A DNA stretch of 32,891 nt from Solirubrobacterales bacterium. GTDB lineage: Bacteria > Actinomycetota > Thermoleophilia > Solirubrobacterales > Solirubrobacteraceae. Positions 25,495-32,891 of this stretch are shown here, one piece after another (positions within the stretch are counted from its first letter, which is position 1; the number at the start of each line of letters is the position of its first letter). The notes under the pieces are model-generated. The model had not been told where the DNA came from. It saw only the letters and a program-made list of their open reading frames with translations, and ran no database searches. Location of the stretch: positions 1 through 32,891 of the forward strand of contig JAFASQ010000420.1 in NCBI GenBank assembly GCA_019244395.1. Direction: 5' to 3'. The translations under genes were made by a program, and so were the position numbers.

Positions 25495-25896
25495 ATGGCT
25501 CTTCATGACTCAACATCAATCCTGCGCTGGCCGGCCGCCGCATGCCTGGCCGCAACCGCCGCAATTCATATGACACTGGTACCGGACCACCTGCGCGAGG
25601 CGCCGTACGCCGGTGCCCTGTTCATCGCCTTGAGCGCCGCCGCGCTCGCCGGCGCCCTCCTGATCATGGCGGTCGACCACCAGCTTGTCTGGACCGGAGC
25701 GGCCGCGCTTTGCCTGGCCGCCGTGATCAGCTACGTCCTCTCGCGCTCGGTGGGGTTGCCGTCGATGTCCGACGATGTCGGCGACTGGCTCAACCGGCTC
25801 GGGATGGCCGCAGTGGCCTGCGAGGCCGCGGCCGTCATGATCTGCTCGGTCGTCCTCTGGCAGGCGCACGCGGATCGCCGGCCAAGGATGGCCTAG
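25495..25896 (+). CDS. small integral membrane protein
   Basis: About four hydrophobic segments: WPAAACLAATAAIHMTLV; AGALFIALSAAALAGALLIMAV; LVWTGAAALCLAAVISYVLS; GMAAVACEAAAVMICSVVLW. Confidence 0.8.
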   Translation: MALHDSTSILRWPAAACLAATAAIHMTLVPDHLREAPYAGALFIALSAAALAGALLIMAVDHQLVWTGAAALCLAAVISYVLSRSVGLPSMSDDVGDWLNRLGMAAVACEAAAVMICSVVLWQAHADRRPRMA

Positions 25897-25948
25897 CCCT
25901 GCGCCCGCGCTCGCCGGAACGATGGCTGTGCACTGAGAGCGCGGATCA

Positions 25949-25990
25949 AGCCCGGCCTCAGGCCCCGCACGGCGAGGCCGGGGCCGGGCT
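25949..25990. terminator. GC-rich hairpin in intergenic region
   Basis: Perfect 9-bp arms AGCCCGGCC (25949-25957) / GGCCGGGCT (25982-25990); no poly-T tract, so termination is uncertain. Confidence 0.35.
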
Positions 25991-26282
25991 CCGTCGCGCC
26001 CCTCCAAAGCTCTCGGTGGCGATCAGCGTCTTCCCAGCCCCGGCGATCCGCGACGCGGCGAGATCGCGCCGGTGGCGCGTGGCGGACAACTCATCGCTCG
26101 ATCGCCTCTCGGGCGCGAGTGAGGAGTTACCGTGTCAGAGCCGGGTGAATATGTATTCGGCCCGCGTCGCGGCGGCGGCGCTCTGATTCCGGTACTGCCA
26201 CTGGCCGCGGCGCAAGACCCCAGCGGTCTCGTCCAGCCAGATCGGCCCGGAGAGGAGAACCCGGATCGCATAGGCTGGCGGG

Positions 26283-26957
26283 ATGGAGGACCTGCTCAAG
26301 GCACTCGCGCGCTATGACGCCCCCACGCTCGCCAACGCGATCGAGACGTTCGACCTGCAGCCGCGCGACGTCGGGTTTGCCGACAGCCGGATCCGGTGCA
26401 TGTTCCCGGAGCTCGGCCGGATGGTCGGTTTTGCCGCCACCGCGACGATCGTCGCCCGCGGCACGCCCGGCCCGGATTGGCGGGGCGCCGGCAACGAGGC
26501 GCTCTACGCGCATGTGCGTACGGTTCGCGCGCCGCGCGTCGTGGTGGTCAAGGACCTCGATGACCCCCCCGCGCACGGCTCGCTGTGGGGCGAGGTCCAC
26601 GCGACGATCTTCGGCGCGCTCGGCTGCGTGGGCTGCGTGACCGACGGCGCGGTCCGAGACCTCGATGAGGCGCGGACGATGGGATTTCACTTCTTCGCCG
26701 CCGGGCCCTCGGTCTCGCACGCCTACGTGCGAGTGGAGGCGGTTGGCGACCCCGTCGATATCGGGGGCTTGCTCGTGGCGCCGGGTGACCTCTTGCACGC
26801 CGACCAGCACGGCGTGCTCAAGATCCCCCTCGAGATCGCGGCGGAACTGCCGGCGGCGGCCGATCGAGTGATCGAGTCCGAGCAGGCGCTGCTGGGCTGG
26901 GTGCGCTCGGAGGATTTCGATCCCGATCGCCTCGCCGAGATGCGCGCCCGCCACTGA
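26283..26957 (+). CDS. RraA-like family protein (possible 4-hydroxy-4-methyl-2-oxoglutarate / 4-carboxy-4-hydroxy-2-oxoadipate aldolase)
   Basis: DAPTLANAIETFDLQP...GSLWGEVHATIFGALGCVGCVTDGAVRDLDEARTMGFHFFAAGPSVSHAYVRVEAVGDPVDIGGLLVAPGDLLHADQHGVLKIP. Confidence 0.88.
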   Translation: MEDLLKALARYDAPTLANAIETFDLQPRDVGFADSRIRCMFPELGRMVGFAATATIVARGTPGPDWRGAGNEALYAHVRTVRAPRVVVVKDLDDPPAHGSLWGEVHATIFGALGCVGCVTDGAVRDLDEARTMGFHFFAAGPSVSHAYVRVEAVGDPVDIGGLLVAPGDLLHADQHGVLKIPLEIAAELPAAADRVIESEQALLGWVRSEDFDPDRLAEMRARH

Positions 26958-26973
26958 CCTGCAGGGCTCGCAG

Positions 26974-27630
26974 CTAAGTGGCGGTTAGGTAGGCGACGAT
27001 CATGTCGGCGAGCATCTCGCGGTAGTGCTCGCGCAGTGCCCGGCTGGTGAGATCGCGGTTGAAGATGGCACCGAACGTGTGCCGGTTGGCCACGCGGAAG
27101 ACGCAGAACGCGCTGATCATCATGTGCAGATCGACCGCGTCGACGCTGCGCGTGAAGGCTCCTGACGCTCGACCGCGGTCGAGGATCCTCGCGATGAGCT
27201 CGATGGCCGGTTGGTTCAGGGTCGCGAGCCGCTCGGAACGCTCCAGGTGCTTCGCGCGATGGATGTTCTCGATGCTGACCAGTCGTATGAACTGGGGGTG
27301 CGACTCGTGGTGGTCGAAGGTCAGTTCGGCCAGTCGGCGGATGGCTGAGACCGGGTCGAGGTGCTCGACGTCGATTTGCTGCTCGGCGGTGCGGATCGCT
27401 CCGTAGGCCTGCTCCAGGACGGCAACGTAGAGCTGCTCCTTGCTGCCAAAGTAGTAGTAGATCATCCGCTTGGTCGTATGGGTCTGAGCGGCGATCTGGT
27501 CGACGCGGGCGCCTGAGTACCCCTGTTCGGCGAATTCTTGGGTCGCGACCTCGAGGATCTCGTTGCGGGTTAGCGCTGCGTCGCGCTGGCGCCTTTGTTC
27601 CGCCACCGGCGTGGTCTTTTGAGCTGGCAT
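26974..27630 (-). CDS. TetR family transcriptional regulator
   Basis: TRNEILEVATQEFAEQGYSGARVDQIAAQTHTTKRMIYYYFGSKEQLYVAVLEQAY. Confidence 0.93.
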   Translation of the reverse strand: MPAQKTTPVAEQRRQRDAALTRNEILEVATQEFAEQGYSGARVDQIAAQTHTTKRMIYYYFGSKEQLYVAVLEQAYGAIRTAEQQIDVEHLDPVSAIRRLAELTFDHHESHPQFIRLVSIENIHRAKHLERSERLATLNQPAIELIARILDRGRASGAFTRSVDAVDLHMMISAFCVFRVANRHTFGAIFNRDLTSRALREHYREMLADMIVAYLTAT

Positions 27631-27680
27631 GCGTCCTTTCCAGGCGTGGATCGACGCCGATTCTATGAATGCGGCGTTTA

Positions 27681-27716
27681 GGGATCCCGCGATGGGATAC
27701 GTATAACTAACTAGTT
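27681..27716. promoter_or_regulatory. cluster of dyad-symmetric elements in the TetR / dehydrogenase divergent promoter
   Basis: GGGATCCC (27681-27688), ATCCC-N5-GGGAT (27684-27698), ATACGTAT (27697-27704), AACTAGTT (27709-27716); locally AT-rich for this genome. Confidence 0.55.
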
Positions 27717-27731
27717 CGTCCATTACGGCCC

Positions 27732-27779
27732 TGAGATCGAATAGCAAGACCGCCGTGAGCTCGAATAGCGAGACCGCCA
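27732..27779. repeat. 24-bp tandem duplication spanning the dehydrogenase start codon
   Basis: TGAGATCGAATAGCAAGACCGCCG (27732-27755) / TGAGCTCGAATAGCGAGACCGCCA (27756-27779); 21 of 24 identical. Confidence 0.9.
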
Positions 27780-28642
27780 GCTATGTCGTCGGACTGATCG
27801 GTGCCGATATCGGTCCGTCTTTCAGCCCGTCGCTGCACGAGCGCGAGGCCGCCGAGTTGGGGCTGCGCTATGCCTATAAGCGCATCGACATCAACGAGCT
27901 CGGAATAGCTCCCGAGGGCGTGGGTGAGCTCCTGCGGATGGCCCAGCGGCGCGGCTTCAGAGGCGTCAATGTCACGCATCCGTGCAAGCAGACGGCCGTC
28001 GAGCATCTGGCGGAGCTCTCCGCGGACGCTGCCGCGCTAGGAGCTGTCAATACCGTCGTCTTCGAGGACGGCAAGGCGGTTGGGCACAACACCGACTGGC
28101 CAGGCTTTCAGCAGAGCTTCATCCGCGGACTGCCCGACGTGGCGACGACGCGGGTCGTCCTCCTCGGCGCGGGGGGAGCTGGTACGGCAGTGGCTCACGC
28201 TGCGCTGTCGCTCGGAGTCGAGCGACTCGCAGTAGTCGACACCGACTTCGATCGCGCCGGCGCGCTGGCGCGGTCTCTTCGCCGGCGCTACGGCGACGAT
28301 CGGGCGACTGTGCCGGCGCGATTGTCCGCCGAGCTGCGGCGGGCGGACGGACTCATCAATGCGACGCCAACCGGGATGGCGGCGCATCCAGGGTCGCCCC
28401 TGCCATTGGAGCATCTACACGATCGCCTCTGGGTCGCCGACGTGGTCTACCGACCGTTGGAGACCGAATTGCTGCGGCACGCCCGGCACCTAGGTTGCCG
28501 GACGCTGGACGGCGGGGGCATGGCGGTCTTCCAGGCGGCGCTCTCGTTCGAATTGTTCACCGGATGCGAGCCCAACACAGAGCGGATGCTTCGGCACTTT
28601 GCGCTGTTGGCCGAAGACGCCCCAGCACCGGTGACGAGGTAG
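27755..28642 (+). CDS. shikimate (quinate/shikimate-type) dehydrogenase family
   Basis: LIGADIGPSFSPSLHEREAAELGLRYAYKRIDI, GVNVTHPCKQ, GAVNTVVFEDGKAVGHNTDWPGF, VLLGAGGAGTAVAHAALSLGVERLAVVDTD. Confidence 0.93.
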   Translation: MSSNSETASYVVGLIGADIGPSFSPSLHEREAAELGLRYAYKRIDINELGIAPEGVGELLRMAQRRGFRGVNVTHPCKQTAVEHLAELSADAAALGAVNTVVFEDGKAVGHNTDWPGFQQSFIRGLPDVATTRVVLLGAGGAGTAVAHAALSLGVERLAVVDTDFDRAGALARSLRRRYGDDRATVPARLSAELRRADGLINATPTGMAAHPGSPLPLEHLHDRLWVADVVYRPLETELLRHARHLGCRTLDGGGMAVFQAALSFELFTGCEPNTERMLRHFALLAEDAPAPVTR

Positions 28643-28657
28643 GGGTTTCGGTTAGCG

Positions 28658-30547
28658 GTGCGCACCGGTATTGCCACCGTCTGCCTGAGCGGCACTCTCG
28701 AGGACAAGCTCGCCGCCGCCGCGCATGCCGGTTTCGACGGAGTGGAGGTCTTCGAGCCCGATCTCATCGGCTCCCGGCTCTCGCCGTCCGAAATCCGGAT
28801 CCAGGCCGCCGAGCTCGGTTTGAGCATCGACCTCTACCAGCCGTTCCGCGACTTCGAGGGCGTTCCGAACCGTCAGCTGGAGCGCAATCTGCGCCGCGCA
28901 GAGGCCAAGTTCGACGTCGTGGAGGCCCTCGGCGCGGACACGATGCTGGTCTGCTCCAACGTTTCCGATGAGACGATCGACGACGACGGGCTCGCGGCGC
29001 AACAACTCCATGCACTCGCGGATCGAGCGGCCGAGCGCGGCATCCGCGTCGCGTACGAGGCGCTCGCCTGGGGACGGCGCGTGAGCGAATACGACCACGC
29101 CTGGCGGATCGTTCAGGCAGTCGACCACCCGGCTCTGGGGATCTGCCTGGACAGCTTTCACATCCTCTCGCGGGGCACGAACCTGGCAGCGATCGCCGAC
29201 ATCCCGGCCGACAAGCTGTTCTTCGTTCAACTGGCCGACGCGCCGCACCTCGTCATGGACGTGCTGCAGTGGAGCCGGCATTACCGCTCCTTCCCCGGGC
29301 AGGGTGGATTCGATCTTTCCGACTTCACTGCTCGCGTGCTCGACGCGGGTTACGCCGGGCCGCTCTCGCTCGAGGTGTTCAACGACGTGTTTCGTCAAGC
29401 GGACCCGCGGCGCATGGCGATCGATGCCATGCGCTCGCTGCTCACCCTCGAGGAATCGGTACGCGCGGGCAGCTCGCGCCGTCTACCGCCACCGGCCTCC
29501 TTGCACGGCTACGCCTTCGTCGAGCTGGCTGTGGACCCGGCATCGGTCGGAGAGACGCAACGCCTTATGCACGCGATGGGCTTCGCCCAGACAGCGCAGC
29601 ACCGGAGCAAGCCGGTGGCGCTGTGGCAGCAACGAGACGCCCGGATACTGCTCAATGCGGGCGCTCCCACTGCCCCAGGCATCGCGGCAATCGCGGTCGA
29701 GAGCGCGGACCCCGGTCGCTCTGCCGCGCGGGCCGAGGCGCTGCTGGCGCCGGTGCTCTCCCGCCAGCGCGGGCCGGACGAGGCCGACCTTTCGGCGATC
29801 GCCGCGCCCGATGGGACGTCCGTCTTCTTCTGCCGCACCGATGAGCGCTCCGACATGCGCGGCTGGCTTCAGGACTTCGATCCGCTGTCACCGATCGGCC
29901 GCGCGGCGTCGACCGGTCTGACTCACATCGATCACGTGGCTCTGGCCCAACCGTTCGACTACTTCGACGAGGCGGCGCTCTTTTATCGCTCGATGCTCGG
30001 CCTCGAACCGCGTGAAAGCCTGGAACTGGCCGCGCCGGACGGCCTCGTTCGAAGCCGGGCCGTCACCACGGCCGATGGAAGAGTCCGGCTCGTGCTCACC
30101 GTCCCGGTGCTCGCCCACGACGCGGCGCAGGCCGGGGGGTTACAGCACGTGGCCGTTGCCTGCGGCGACATTTTCCTCGTCGCTCAGCGTATGAGAGAGC
30201 GTGGGGTCGGGCCGCTGTCGATCCCCGACAATTACTACGACGACCTCGCTGCCCGGCTGGATCTCGAGCCAGACCTGATCGAGCTCATGCGAGAGCATGA
30301 CGTGCTCTACGACCGAGCGCGCGGTGGGGAGTTCCTGCACTTCTACACCCCGACCGTCGGTGAACGTCTGTTCTTTGAGGTGGTCGAGCGGCGAGGCGAC
30401 TACGACGGCTACGGGGCGGCGAACGCGCCCGTACGCATGACCGCCCAGCGGGCCCCAGCGACGGCTACAGAGGCAGCCTTCGCGCATGAACGCGCGCAGG
30501 CTACACCGGCAGAAAGAGAGGGAGACGGTGCCTACAACGCAGCATAA
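28658..30547 (+). CDS. quiC: two-domain 3-dehydroshikimate dehydratase-like protein (AP-endonuclease-2-like TIM barrel + HPPD/VOC-like domain)
   Basis: N-term RTGIATVCLSGTLEDKLAAAAHAGFDGVEVFEPDL...ALGICLDSFHILSRG...FVQLADAPH...SLEVFNDVFRQADPRRMAIDAMRSL; C-term LTHIDHVALAQPF...GLQHVAVACGDIF...FLHFYTPTVGERLFFEVVERRGDYDGYGAANAPVR. Confidence 0.88.
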   Translation: MRTGIATVCLSGTLEDKLAAAAHAGFDGVEVFEPDLIGSRLSPSEIRIQAAELGLSIDLYQPFRDFEGVPNRQLERNLRRAEAKFDVVEALGADTMLVCSNVSDETIDDDGLAAQQLHALADRAAERGIRVAYEALAWGRRVSEYDHAWRIVQAVDHPALGICLDSFHILSRGTNLAAIADIPADKLFFVQLADAPHLVMDVLQWSRHYRSFPGQGGFDLSDFTARVLDAGYAGPLSLEVFNDVFRQADPRRMAIDAMRSLLTLEESVRAGSSRRLPPPASLHGYAFVELAVDPASVGETQRLMHAMGFAQTAQHRSKPVALWQQRDARILLNAGAPTAPGIAAIAVESADPGRSAARAEALLAPVLSRQRGPDEADLSAIAAPDGTSVFFCRTDERSDMRGWLQDFDPLSPIGRAASTGLTHIDHVALAQPFDYFDEAALFYRSMLGLEPRESLELAAPDGLVRSRAVTTADGRVRLVLTVPVLAHDAAQAGGLQHVAVACGDIFLVAQRMRERGVGPLSIPDNYYDDLAARLDLEPDLIELMREHDVLYDRARGGEFLHFYTPTVGERLFFEVVERRGDYDGYGAANAPVRMTAQRAPATATEAAFAHERAQATPAEREGDGAYNAA

Positions 30548-31919
30548 CCCGGGCTCGGACGGGCTCGACAAAGCGAAGACCCCGAAGAAGGCCGCTCTCG
30601 CAAGCTGCATCGGCAGCGTGCTCGAGTACTACGACTTCTTCATCTACGGAACGGCCGCCGCGCTGGTTTTCGGCAAGGTGTTCTTTCCGACCTCAAAGCC
30701 CGCCACCGGCACGCTTCTATCCCTGGCCACCTACGGCGTCGCCTATGTGGTCCGGCCGATCGGCGCGTTCTTCATGGGCCACCTGGGCGACAGGTACGGG
30801 CGAAAGCGCGTGTTGGTCCTGACCGTGGCCGGGATGGGGTTGGCGACATTCCTCGTCGGGTGCCTACCGACCTACGCCGACATCGGCATCTGGGCTCCGG
30901 CACTGCTGGTCGCCCTGAGGTTGCTGCAGGGGTTCGCTGCATCGGGCGAGCAAGCTGGAGCCAACTCGCTCAGCATCGAGCACTCACCGGATCGCCAGCG
31001 CAGCTTCTACACCAGCTTCACCCTCGTCGGGACGCAGGCCGGCCTCGTGATCGCCACCGCTCTCTGGCTTCCCCTCTCGAGTCTGCCTGAACATCAACTC
31101 TTGAGCTGGGGTTGGCGAATCCCGTTCTGGTTGAGCTCGGTGGTGGCGGTTGCGGCACTGGTGATCCGCCGCAAGCTCAGTGAGACACCCGTATTTCAGC
31201 AGGTGGCCGAGGAGCACCAGGTTCTCAGGGTTCCAGTGGCCGAGTTGTTCCGCGACTACTGGGCGAACGTGCTCCGGGTCACCTTCGGAGCCCTCGCATC
31301 CACCGTGAGCACGATCTTCGCGGTGTACTGCCTGGCGTTCTCGGTCAAGACGGTCAAATTGGACGATACGACCATGCTCTGGGTCCTGATCGTGACCAAC
31401 GTGGTGGCGCTGGCCGCGATCCCGACGTGGGCCAGGCTGGCCGACCGAATCGGCCGAAAGCCCGTGTTCCTGTTCGGCGCCCTGGGCAGTGGGGCACTGA
31501 TGTTCGCGTATTTAGCGGCGATCGCCAGCAGCAAATACGTACTGATCTTCGGCTCTGCGATTCTCATGTCAGGCGTCGTTTACAGCGCCCAGAACGGGGT
31601 CTGGCCTGCGCTGTACAGCGAGATGTTCCCCACTAGGGTCCGGCTGTCCGGAGTGGCGATCGGGACTCAGATCGGCTTCGGGATCGGCGGGTTGGCACCC
31701 ACGATCGCCGACGCGATCGCCGGCAACGGCGCCAACGGCTGGGTCCCCGTCGCCGCCATGGTGTTCGGCTTCAGCCTGCTTGCGGCGATTGCAATAGCAA
31801 CCGCCCGCGAGACGTACGACACGCCGCTGCGCGAAATCGACGAGGCCGAGGCCCGACATATGCGCGCCGGCGCAGCCGCCTACCGGGAGCCGACCCGAGC
31901 CGGGGTCGGGTTGTCCTGA
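30528..31919 (+). CDS. MFS transporter, metabolite:H+ symporter (MHS) type; candidate shikimate/aromatic acid permease
   Basis: SCIGSVLEYYDFFIYGTAAALVFGKVFFP...RPIGAFFMGHLGDRYGRKRVLVLT...RLLQGFAASGEQAGANSLSIEHSP; GTG 30528 with GAGAGGGAG SD, overlapping the previous CDS end. Confidence 0.92.
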   Translation: MPTTQHNPGSDGLDKAKTPKKAALASCIGSVLEYYDFFIYGTAAALVFGKVFFPTSKPATGTLLSLATYGVAYVVRPIGAFFMGHLGDRYGRKRVLVLTVAGMGLATFLVGCLPTYADIGIWAPALLVALRLLQGFAASGEQAGANSLSIEHSPDRQRSFYTSFTLVGTQAGLVIATALWLPLSSLPEHQLLSWGWRIPFWLSSVVAVAALVIRRKLSETPVFQQVAEEHQVLRVPVAELFRDYWANVLRVTFGALASTVSTIFAVYCLAFSVKTVKLDDTTMLWVLIVTNVVALAAIPTWARLADRIGRKPVFLFGALGSGALMFAYLAAIASSKYVLIFGSAILMSGVVYSAQNGVWPALYSEMFPTRVRLSGVAIGTQIGFGIGGLAPTIADAIAGNGANGWVPVAAMVFGFSLLAAIAIATARETYDTPLREIDEAEARHMRAGAAAYREPTRAGVGLS

Positions 31920-32166
31920 CCGTCCCGGGCGGCGGCCCGTGAGGCAATGATGATGAGGAGGGTCCCGCCGAATCCGGGGCCCTTCTTCGCACGTGGCAAC
32001 CTACCGCTGACCCTGCGCCGCCTCGCTGCTGGCCTGGGACGAACACCGGGAAGCGATCGGGGCTACGCTAGAAGCTTCGGAAGGTGCAGAGGCCGGTGCC
32101 GTTAGCAGGCCGCGAACACGGGTACGTGACGGCGAAGGCGTAAAGCGCGAGGTATGGGAGCCAGCC

Positions 32167-32891
32167 ATGGCGCAGAGAAACACAGCGCGCAGCAGCCGCA
32201 GTCCCAATCGGTCGAGCCGTTCCGGGCGGTCGGGTGGCTCCGGGGAACCCACGGACTCCGGTGCAACGGGCCGCGGGCGCGGGAGTCGTGCCCTTTCAAC
32301 CGGTGCTGGGCGCAGCGAATCGAGCGCGTCTAAGCCGACGGGCGCGGGAAGACAGGCGCGAAATCGCTCGAATGCATCCGCGAGCGATCGCGAGGGGAAT
32401 TCGGCAGCGACGCAAGCAGCAGAGTCCCGGGCTGGCGGCAAGTCGACGGGCCGACCGCCGGGCGAGGAGCCTGACGTCTTCGTGGAGGTGCCCAATCTCC
32501 ACGTCGGCAGGCTCGAGATCGACGTGGAGCGACTTGAGGCGCACCTGGCCCTGCGTGCGCAAGTGGCGAACCTGGTCAATCTCGTCGCCGGGGTTCATGT
32601 TGGCGTCGACAAGGTGAAGATCGAAATCGAGGACGTCGATGCAAGCGCGCTGCTCGAGGTCAGGCTTCAGAATGTGTACAACATCCTCGAGCGCACGCTC
32701 ACGACGATCGACGAGAATCCCGAGATCCTGCAGGGCGTGCTTGAAACCGCTGGCAGCGCGGTCGAGGAGGTGGGCGAGATTGGCAGCGAGGCCACAAAGC
32801 CCGGGGGTGCGGTCAGCTCGCTCACGTCCGGCGTGGGTGACACGCTCGGTAACCTCGGTGACACACTCAGTCGCACGCTCACAAGCGTGAC
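32167..32891 (+). CDS. uncharacterised protein with low-complexity Ser/Arg/Gly N-terminus (3' truncated by window; absent from the supplied ORF track)
   Basis: Open from ATG 32167 to the window end: MAQRNTARSSRSPNRSSRSGRSGGSGEP...EEPDVFVEVPNLHVGRLEIDVERLEAHLALRAQVANLVNLVAGVHVGVDKVKIEIEDVDASALLEVRLQNVYNILERTLTTIDENPEILQGVLETAGSAVEEVGEIG... Confidence 0.8.
   Translation, partial: MAQRNTARSSRSPNRSSRSGRSGGSGEPTDSGATGRGRGSRALSTGAGRSESSASKPTGAGRQARNRSNASASDREGNSAATQAAESRAGGKSTGRPPGEEPDVFVEVPNLHVGRLEIDVERLEAHLALRAQVANLVNLVAGVHVGVDKVKIEIEDVDASALLEVRLQNVYNILERTLTTIDENPEILQGVLETAGSAVEEVGEIGSEATKPGGAVSSLTSGVGDTLGNLGDTLSRTLTSV

Noticed and set aside
26127-26954. 275-aa minus-strand ORF opposite the RraA gene
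   Set aside because: Antisense shadow with no recognisable domain; RraA frame has coherent motifs.
1-32891. Search by eye for CRISPR repeats, tRNA/rRNA genes, transposases, integrases or att-like repeats
   Set aside because: No regularly spaced repeats, no RNA gene signatures and no mobile-element proteins were recognised; intergenic spaces are mostly too short. A tRNAscan/Infernal run would be needed to exclude small RNAs.

Overview
High-GC, gene-dense bacterial chromosomal window. Codon usage and gene content suggest an actinobacterium, possibly Thermoleophilia/Solirubrobacterales-like (inference only). I support about 36 protein-coding genes and found no rRNA, tRNA, CRISPR array or transposase. 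Most genes are housekeeping or accessory: PolX-type PHP domain, Lgt, trehalose-phosphatase, alpha/beta hydrolase-archease-RtcB operon, nitroreductase, GNAT, STAS plus GAF-SpoIIE-HATPase, Usp, isochorismatase, HhH-GPD, VOC, DUF2218, Bcr/CflA MFS, TfoX-N, GFA, AhpD-like, CaiB/BaiF, AzlCD, LuxR-type ATPase regulator, RraA. The observations most worth a second look are: (1) a two-domain protein joining a degenerate acylphosphatase domain to a LigD-type 3'-phosphoesterase domain (19923-20663); (2) a compact shikimate-catabolism-like cluster (TetR / QSDH-like dehydrogenase / two-domain QuiC-like dehydratase / MHS transporter, 26974-31919) with an RraA-family aldolase next to it, dense dyads in the divergent promoter and a 24-bp tandem duplication over a start codon; (3) an ORF running off the right edge (32167-end), absent from the supplied ORF track, with a low-complexity Ser/Arg/Gly N-terminus and a conserved-looking helical/beta core; (4) several local sequence events: a 37-bp tandem repeat duplicating both stop codons of a convergent pair, an apparent frameshift in a Pro-rich ORF, a large regulator without a canonical start codon after a strong SD, and a hairpin abutting an efflux-gene ribosome-binding site. 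No single element here is clearly a new defence or mobile system.
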